In this document: piece by piece, positions 58,401 through 64,000 of the stretch
How positions within the stretch are numbered: the stretch's first letter is position 1
Layout: the number at the start of each line of letters is the position of its first letter
Source: Corydoras sp. C115
Taxonomy: Eukaryota; Chordata; Actinopteri; Siluriformes; Callichthyidae
NCBI GenBank assembly: GCA_019802505.1
Contig: JAFMOC010000393.1
Location: 214,501-278,500 of the forward strand
Direction of reading: 5' to 3'
Length of the DNA: 64,000 bases
Program-made: the position numbers and the translations under genes
Notes under the pieces: model-generated
The model's input: the letters and a program-made list of their open reading frames with translations, nothing else
The model's database searches: none
What the model was told of the DNA's origin: nothing

Positions 58401-61014
58401 CACGAATAACACAAACACACACGAATAACACAAACACATACGAATAACACAAACACATACGAATGATATAAACACAAACACACACACGAATGATATAAAC
58501 ACAAACACATACGAATGATATAAACACAAACACACACACGAATGATATAAACACAAACACATACGAATGATACAAACACATACAAATGATACAAACACAC
58601 ACGAATAACACAAACACACACGAATAACACAAACACACACGAAGGATATAAACACAAACACACACGAATGATATAAACACAAACACATACGAATAACACA
58701 AACACATACAAATGATACAAACACAAACACACACGAATAACACAAACACATACGAATAACACAAACACATACGAATGATATAAACACAAACACACACACG
58801 AATGATATAAACACAAACACATACGAATAACACAAACACATACAAATGATACAAACACAAACACACACGAATAACACAAACACACACGAATAACACAAAC
58901 ACATACGAATAACACAAACACATACGAATGATATAAACACAAACACACACGAATGATACAAACACATACGAATAACACAAACACATACGAATGATATAAA
59001 CACATACGAATAACACAAACACACACGAATGATACAAACACATACGAATAACACAAACACATACGAATGATATAAACACAAACACACACGAATGATATAA
59101 ACACAAACACGTACGAATGATATAAACACATACGAATGCAGATGCCAAACAAATCAGGCACTTTGGAAACCACTGGATAGAATGATGTGTATTGATTGTA
59201 TTGTATTGATCAGGCAAGCCTTTGATCTGGGTCTGAGACCGGAGACTATTAGCTTAATTAACGTCTTCCTCTTCTTCTTTCAGCTGTTCCCATTAGAAGT
59301 CACCACAGCGGATCATTGTTCTGCATCTCTCCCTGTCCTGACCATCATCCTCCATCACCTCAACCAGCTGCAGGTCCTCCCTCACCACATCCATACACCT
59401 CCTCTTTAATCTCCTTCATCATTCTGCCAATTCAAACTGCATATCTGATCTTAATTGATCAATTTAATTCCATCCATCCATTATCTTCCGCTTTATCCTA
59501 TATTAGGGTCACGTGGGGGGGGGGGGTTCCCCATGCCCATCCAGAGGAGAACGTTTCGGGCGCTGGGCAGATACTCCCAGGAGAGGACGCCAATATAGCT
59601 GGACACACTCACTCACACAAACACACTCTATATGGGGCAATTTAGAGAATTCAATAGACTTGATCCATGTTTTTGGACTATGGGAGGAAACCGGAGAACC
59701 CGGAGGACACGGGGAGAACATGGAAACTTCCCAGATGGGAATTCGAACCGGGAACACCTAGCACTGAGAGGAGAACATGCCAACCACTAAACCACTGTGC
59801 CGCCATCAATTTAATTCATTTAATCAATTAATGGAGTTAAGATCCCAGAGGTTCTTCATTCCAATTCATCTCACCCATCACAACTACTCATCCCAAAGAT
59901 CTATAGAGTAAAGATCTCGGCCGGTCAACTTTTCAATTCATCCAAAAGATCAACACAGTTTAAGCTACTAGCTACTCAGCATTCCAATTCATCTCTAAGA
60001 TCAACAGAGTTAAGACACCAGCTCCTCAGCATTCCAGTTCAGTAACTTTAGGGTCAAAGGTGCTATTCACTCTGATTCATTAATCAGGTATCAATAACAG
60101 GCACGGTGGTTTAGTGGTTTAGCATGTTCTCCTCTCAGCACTAGGGATTCCCGAGTTTCCATGTTCTCCCCATGTCTGCGTGGGTTTCCTCCGGGTTCTC
60201 CGGTTTCCTCCCACAGTCCAAAAACATGGATCAAGGTCAATTGAGTTCTCCAAATTGCCCCATATAGAGTGTGTGTGTGAGTGAGTGTGTGCCCAGCGAT
60301 GGATTGGCACCCTGTCCTGGGTGTATCTGCCCAGCGCCCGAGACGTTCTCCCCTGGATGGGCATGGGGAACCCCCCCCCCCCCCAGCGACCCCAATAGAG
60401 GATAAAGCGGGAGATAATGAATGAATGAAAGGTATCAGTCAGCAGATAATCGATCATCTTTAAGCAACTTTACTGAGCTTCAGCGTTTCTAAATGAGTGA
60501 CGTCACAGAAGAGCAATTTACTAAACTAACGTCAGTAAGTTTAGTAAATAGTGACGTCACAGAAGAGCTATTTACTGAACTAAATACAATACTAAATCGA
60601 AAACGAGTTTAATGTAAATGCTGTGATCTCAACGCACTGAAACCCAACCCAATCCCGGAACACACTCACACGCACACACACACACCTTAATAACTGAATT
60701 AGAATCTCGAAACTATTCATTCATTCATTCATTATTTACACAAATTTGCCATAAAATCGCAAAAAGGTGACTGTTGTTTAATTAGATTAGTAAAAAAAAA
60801 AAAAAAAAGGTTTTATAGAATGAAAACTCTTCGGTTCTTCTTGTGAAAAAAAAAGATTTAATAGAATACTTTAAGTTTTATTCTGACTAAACGGTTGATT
60901 TTGATTAATGAGTTTTAATTAAAAGTGAGATTCTGAATGAAGTGGAACTCACCAGAAGGCTGAGGAGCTGATGGAGAAGGGCAGACTCAGCAGAGCGACC
61001 GCGAGCTGCAACAT
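52405..61014 (-). CDS. nudt9: NUDT9, ADP-ribose pyrophosphatase (mitochondrial type)
   Basis: Eight coding exons on the minus strand: 61014-60953, 57706-57479, 57382-57292, 57219-57133, 56224-56113, 54065-53919, 53816-53732 and 52550-52405, about 318 residues (human 350). The product hydrolyses ADP-ribose to AMP and ribose 5-phosphate. Family blocks include YPGS, WADPEI, GLLGRWGPNHAADPI, DCGEWAIPGGMVDPGE, the Nudix-type helix QREFSEEALNS, YKGYVDDPRNTDN and QAGDDAGQVSWIDV. The first exon encodes a short hydrophobic leader (MLQLAVALLSLPFS). An in-frame ATG further upstream (61,171) exists, but I prefer the start that matches the family length. Exon 3 contains a T7 run and is 91 nt where 90 would keep phase; one extra T would be a frameshift or an assembly error. 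The end at CAC-TGG-TAA is simple, but CACTG|GTAACT could also be a donor to a further exon. Confidence 0.92.
52655..52986 (-). mobile_element. Old diverged SINE with internal insertion
   Basis: Core, body and head partly recognisable on the minus strand (GGGAGAACGTTTCGGGTGCT), in nudt9 intron 7. Confidence 0.7.
53036..53706 (+). mobile_element. Two tandem SINE copies in nudt9 intron 7
   Basis: 53,036-53,390 (C run of about 14, B-box gap) and 53,394-53,706 (tail cut at CGACCCTCATTT), the latter ending 25 bp from exon 7. Confidence 0.93.
54357..55048 (-). mobile_element. hAT-type miniature element, copy 4, carrying a nested solo LTR
   Basis: TAGGGCTG to CACCCCTA with a perfect duplication GTCTGTAT (54,349-54,356 and 55,049-55,056). 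It is longer than the other copies because of an insertion at 54,584-54,858. It lies in nudt9 intron 5. Confidence 0.9.
54584..54858 (+). mobile_element. Solo LTR, 275 bp, of an LTR retrotransposon
   Basis: The insert starts TGTAACA, ends TGTGACA and is flanked by the 5-bp duplication GGATG on both sides (54,579-54,583 and 54,859-54,863). AATAAA lies near 54,741 and the 3' part is CpG-rich. No internal coding region remains, as expected after recombination between two LTRs. Orientation is assumed from the AATAAA. Confidence 0.8.
55465..56028 (+). mobile_element. L2-type LINE, second 3' end
   Basis: Closely matches the copy at 26,742 from the NSAARLVF codons to the tail but is shorter, and the frame is shifted near 55,515. 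It lies in nudt9 intron 5 on the opposite strand to the gene. Confidence 0.85.
56304..57032 (+). mobile_element. Two tandem SINE copies in nudt9 intron 4
   Basis: 56,304-56,672 and 56,683-57,032. The joint ATATACAAATGGGGCAGCAC is the same as in the cln3 intron 2 array. Confidence 0.94.
57717..59140. repeat. 1.4-kb minisatellite in nudt9 intron 1
   Basis: The array mixes a 19-bp unit (AACACAAACACACACGAAT) with 25-bp variants carrying GATATAAACACAAA. A variant base (GAAGG for GAATG) recurs at 58,039 and 58,641, exactly 602 bp apart, indicating a higher-order repeat. The long open frames read from it on the minus strand, rich in Cys, Val and Phe, are artefacts of a stop-free repeat. Confidence 0.95.
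59470..59805 (-). mobile_element. SINE copy, diverged
   Basis: Tail CATCCATCC, G run of about 12. Flanks share ATCAATTTAATTC (59,458 and 59,804). Confidence 0.93.
59815..60055. repeat. Degenerate tandem repeat in nudt9 intron 1
   Basis: Roughly 60-bp units share AGTTAAGA, CTCAGCATTCCA and ATTCATCT. Four diverged units are visible. Confidence 0.5.
60098..60428 (+). mobile_element. SINE copy, B box deleted
   Basis: Lacks the segment between GGATTCCCG and AGTTTCCATG; C run of about 13. Confidence 0.93.
60498..60559. promoter_or_regulatory. Pair of perfect CRE sites in nudt9 intron 1
   Basis: TGACGTCA occurs at 60,498-60,505 and again at 60,552-60,559 inside a duplicated block of about 54 bp (GACGTCACAGAAGAGC in both). 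The pair lies about 400 bp inside the gene from exon 1. CREB/ATF binding is an inference. Confidence 0.45.
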
Positions 61015-61200
61015 CCCAACAACACGGCCGCCACGGGCGCCACCTACAGGGCTGCAATCAAAACAGCACTGCGCACTACAGCTACACACTCCTCCCAATA
61101 CACTACACACTACAGTCCAGGGAGGTAGGACACTGACGCCGAGGGAGTCGAGCGCGGTTTGAAACACAGCCAACGCGGCGCTCGTTTGTTCGTTATTTTA
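61015..61200 (-). promoter_or_regulatory. nudt9: nudt9 promoter region
   Basis: GC- and CpG-rich stretch directly upstream of the nudt9 start codon, unlike the AT-rich flanks. No TATA box is visible, so a CpG-type promoter is likely. Placement is by position and composition. Confidence 0.4.
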
Positions 61201-61279
61201 TAATAAAAGTCACTTAACGATTACATTTTCTTTAATATTTTTTTTTTCAAGAGCAATACTGCTGAACTCCGAATGAATA

Positions 61280-61500
61280 TTTCCTCCCACAGTCCAAAAA
61301 CATGGATCAAGTCGATTGAGTTCTCCAAATTGCCCCATATAGAGTGTGTCTGTGTGAGTGAGTGTGTGTCCAGTGATGGATTGGCGTCCTGTCCTGGGTC
61401 TATCTTCCCAGCACCCGAGATGTTCTCCCCTGGATGGGCATGGGGAACCCCACCGCGAACCTAATAGAGGATAAAGGGGGAAAGAATGAATGAATGAATA
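61280..61500 (+). mobile_element. SINE copy, 5' truncated in the core
   Basis: Begins at TTCCTCCCACAG; flanks share GAATGAATAT. Confidence 0.92.
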
Positions 61501-61559
61501 TTTGATTCAACAAGGCTATCAATGCTTTATAATAAAATTAGCTTTATTGGCGTGACAAA

Positions 61560-61942
61560 GGGGCGGCACTGTGGCCTGAAGTGGTTAGCAGGTTTGCATC
61601 TCGGCACTAAGGATTATCTAGGGATCTGGAATGTTCTCCCCGTGTTCGCATGGGTTTCCTCTGGGTTCTCCGGAATTTCCTCCCACAGTCCAAAAACAAG
61701 GATCAAGGTCAAATTGAATTCTCCAAATTGCCCCATATAGAGTGCGTGTGTGTGTGTGTGTGTCCCTGTCTGTGTGAGTGAGTGTCCCTGTCTGTGTGAG
61801 TGAGTGTGTTCCCATTGATAGATTGGCGCCCTGTCCTGGGTGTATCTGCCCAGCGCCCGAAACGTTCTCCCCTGGATGGGCATGGGGAACCCCCCCGCAA
61901 CCCTAATAGAGGATAAAGCGGAAGATAATGGATGGATGGAAG
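61560..61942 (+). mobile_element. SINE copy with body duplication
   Basis: The GTGTCCCTGTCTGTGTGAGT segment is duplicated in the body. Confidence 0.92.
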
Positions 61943-61944
61943 TC

Positions 61945-62396
61945 ATGACAAAGAAGGGTATTGGTATCACCAAAATAAAGTTACAGAAATATGCTCATTA
62001 AAATAGACAATATATATATGTGTGTGTATGTATGTATGTATGTATATGCCTTACCAGCTACCAACCACTATGAACTATGAACCACTTTGAACATCTTAGC
62101 AACCTTCAAGAACCCATTAACAACCATCCAGTGACTTATGTGTCTCATATGGCCAAGTTTAAGATGAACAATAGTATGTTTTTAAGAGGAATAATGCATA
62201 TTAGTATTAATATTATTATTGATATTTTTACATTATAATGTTTACATTATTATTGTTGTTGTTGCTGTGTTGTTAATAATGAAACTATTTTTCAGCCATT
62301 CTTTGGCCTCAAAGAGGATGTGGTAACAGAGGAAAATCATGAACGTCATTAAACTTTGCTAATATCCCTTCAAAGCAACTTTGTCTTCTGTTCATC
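61945..62396. other. Possible upstream region of the receptor-like exon
   Basis: AT-rich with a GTAT microsatellite near 62,020. No clear promoter motif. Confidence 0.3.
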
Positions 62397-62448
62397 ATGG
62401 ATCGTGAAGAGAACATTTACATGAATTCTATTGCAATCTGCAAAAAAG
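62397..62448 (+). CDS. Possible first exon of an immune-type membrane receptor, runs off the window
   Basis: ATG opens 17 codons (MDREENIYMNSIAICKK) ended by a strong donor, G|GTGAGT. An acidic start with a YxN tyrosine motif resembles the cytoplasmic N-terminus of fish type II C-type lectin receptors. No following exon is found before the window ends, so the call rests on one short exon. Confidence 0.3.
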
Positions 62449-63035
62449 GTGAGTGCTCCAAAAGAGACAGAATTCAGTAATCTAATGTGTTAATGTCACG
62501 TATAAGAAAATTTAGTTTAAAAGACATTTGTAAATATGTGATCAGCTTTTATGCTACTTTTAAAAAACACAAATATAATGTAAAAAACAAATATAATGTT
62601 AAATATAATATATAAATATAATATAAAGTCATACATCTGCAAAGTTCACTGTAATGATATTTAAATACCTACAATTGAAAACAATTACCTTCTAGTCTTT
62701 ACTGAGGACAAAACGATTAAAACATGCTGTATGGACATGTTTTATTTAATGAGGCTGTAATATTTCTGTTTAAACACTTTGTAAAGTCTGAAAGGAATTA
62801 AAAACTGACCAGTGCCATTCGATTTGCAGTTAGAGCATTTTATAATACATACAGATCTAAGAAGTTTAGATTTTTTTTATTTACTTTTTTTTTCCTTTCA
62901 AAAAAAACAAACATTCAAATGATTTCCTCTTCTACATTCTTTCAATCTGAATTTAAAAGCCAGAGTCTCTTAAATCTGTACTTCCTATTAAATGGACATG
63001 TACATTAAATAGTTTTTTAATATAAATGAACACTC
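62449..63035. other. AT-rich non-coding DNA
   Basis: Would be intron if the exon at 62,397 is real; repeated AAATATAATGT motifs near 62,570. No second exon found. Confidence 0.3.
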
Positions 63036-63039
63036 GTGG

Positions 63040-63178
63040 GTTGTATGGTGGTGTCGTGGTCAGGACTTTCAGCGCTGAGGATCCAGGTTGAATCCTAGTC
63101 TGGGGGGAGTTTTTATGTTGTACCCATGACTTTTCCGGTTCTCCGGTTTCCTCCCACAGTCCAAAAACATGGACATTC
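63040..63178 (+). mobile_element. Diverged SINE fragment
   Basis: GGTGGTGTCGTGGTCAGGAC head and CTCCGGTTTCCTCCCACAGT core, then a switch to L2 sequence. Confidence 0.65.
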
Positions 63179-63385
63179 ATCACTAGAGGGAAGTGAAGGA
63201 GTCGGAGTGTATTTTGAAAATATAGAGTGAATGTAAGAGGGCTCGGATCCAGAAAAGTCAGTGCCTTGTACTGAATGCGAGCAGCTACATGAAGCCATTG
63301 GAGAGAACTAAGTAGTGACAGGAGCTTGCTGGGGCTGCTGGGGCTAGTTGAACACAAGTCAGGCTGCAGAGTTTTGAATGAATGT
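63175..63385 (-). mobile_element. L2-type LINE fragment fused to SINE sequence
   Basis: Reverse-strand reading matches the LQWLHVAARIQYKAL and YFQNTLRLLHF parts of the L2 copies. The left side joins a diverged SINE core, so this is a mosaic. Confidence 0.6.
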
Positions 63386-63479
63386 GAATTTTCCTCGTGT
63401 GTGCCCAGTGCCCTGTCGGGTGCCCATCCATCCATCATAAAGGAAAAGCAAAAGATGAGAACTATTCATTGAACATAAT

Positions 63480-63829
63480 TCATTCATTCATTATCTCCCG
63501 CTTTATCCTCTATTAGGGTCACGGTGGGGTTCCCCATGCCCATCCAGGGGAGAACTTTTCAGGCGCTGGGCAGATAGACCCAGGACAGGGCGCCAATCCA
63601 TCGCTGGGCACACACTCGCTCACACAGACACACTCTATATGGGGCAATTTGGAGAATTCAATTGACTTGATCCATGTTTTTGGACTGTGGGAGGAAAGCG
63701 GAGAACCCGGAGGAAACCCACGCGGACACGGGGAGAACATGGAAACTCCAACCAGATGGGGATTCGAACCGAGAATCCCTAGAGCTGAGAGGCGAACGTG
63801 CTAAACCACTAAGCCACCGTGCCGCCCTA
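63480..63829 (-). mobile_element. SINE copy, full length
   Basis: Duplication ATTGAACATAAT (63,468-63,479; 63,830-63,841). Confidence 0.96.
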
Positions 63830-64000
63830 ATTGAACATAATCTTAAAAAAAATCTCTCAGATTAAACCATATTCTTTTTGAGGCAAAGTTGAGGAAATAC
63901 ATAAAAAAACAGCATTTTTTTTTACATAAAAAATAGCATTTTATTGATTATTTCAAAGCAGCTGTACTAATCAGCTGAGGATGTGTACTTACATATAATT

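Noticed and set aside
57475..59217. A 580-codon minus-strand frame rich in Cys, Val and Phe
   Set aside because: It is the minisatellite read in one of several open frames. Only its last part overlaps true nudt9 exon 2.

Overview
This is a vertebrate nuclear window, almost certainly from a teleost fish. The evidence is split genes with GT-AG introns, animal proteins (CLN3, NUDT9, a tandem trypsin-fold protease), a Tc1 transposon and L2-type LINE fragments, and dozens of copies of a tRNA-headed SINE whose central block looks like the fish V-SINE core (zebrafish DANA type). The species cannot be fixed from sequence alone; an ostariophysan (catfish or characin relative) is a guess. Gene layout, left to right: (1) A plus-strand secreted, probably GPI-anchored protease gene with two trypsin-fold domains runs from 5,668 to 15,732. 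The first domain has a full catalytic triad and the second has lost all three residues. (2) A small plus-strand gene I do not recognise (possible start at 20,932, solid exons 22,476-27,617) encodes one membrane span followed by a very cysteine-rich tail. (3) cln3 (battenin) lies on the plus strand, 33,646-45,681, with 15 coding exons and a CpG-rich promoter. (4) nudt9 (mitochondrial-type ADP-ribose pyrophosphatase) lies on the minus strand, 61,014-52,405, with eight coding exons, convergent with cln3. (5) A possible first exon of an immune-type membrane receptor sits at 62,397-62,448 and would run off the right edge. The rest is dominated by mobile DNA. About 70 copies or fragments of one SINE family make up roughly a third of the window by my estimate. 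Many have clear target-site duplications, and several loci have been amplified in tandem with their flanks, notably four units in cln3 intron 4. Other elements are a nearly intact Tc1/mariner element with a single-base frameshift (23,889-25,507), four hAT-type miniature elements with 8-bp target duplications, three copies of a Tc1-ended miniature element, a solo LTR nested in a hAT element (54,584-54,858), and two truncated L2 LINE 3' ends whose tail resembles the SINE tail. A 1.4-kb minisatellite fills part of nudt9 intron 1. Most long open frames in the window are SINE or minisatellite sequence, not genes. No CRISPR, operon or bacterial feature is present. Three of the four genes each show one exon junction where the best splice sites leave a one-base phase mismatch. 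This is either residual assembly indels or unresolved splicing. The genes are unrelated in function; I see no evidence that they form a pathway.
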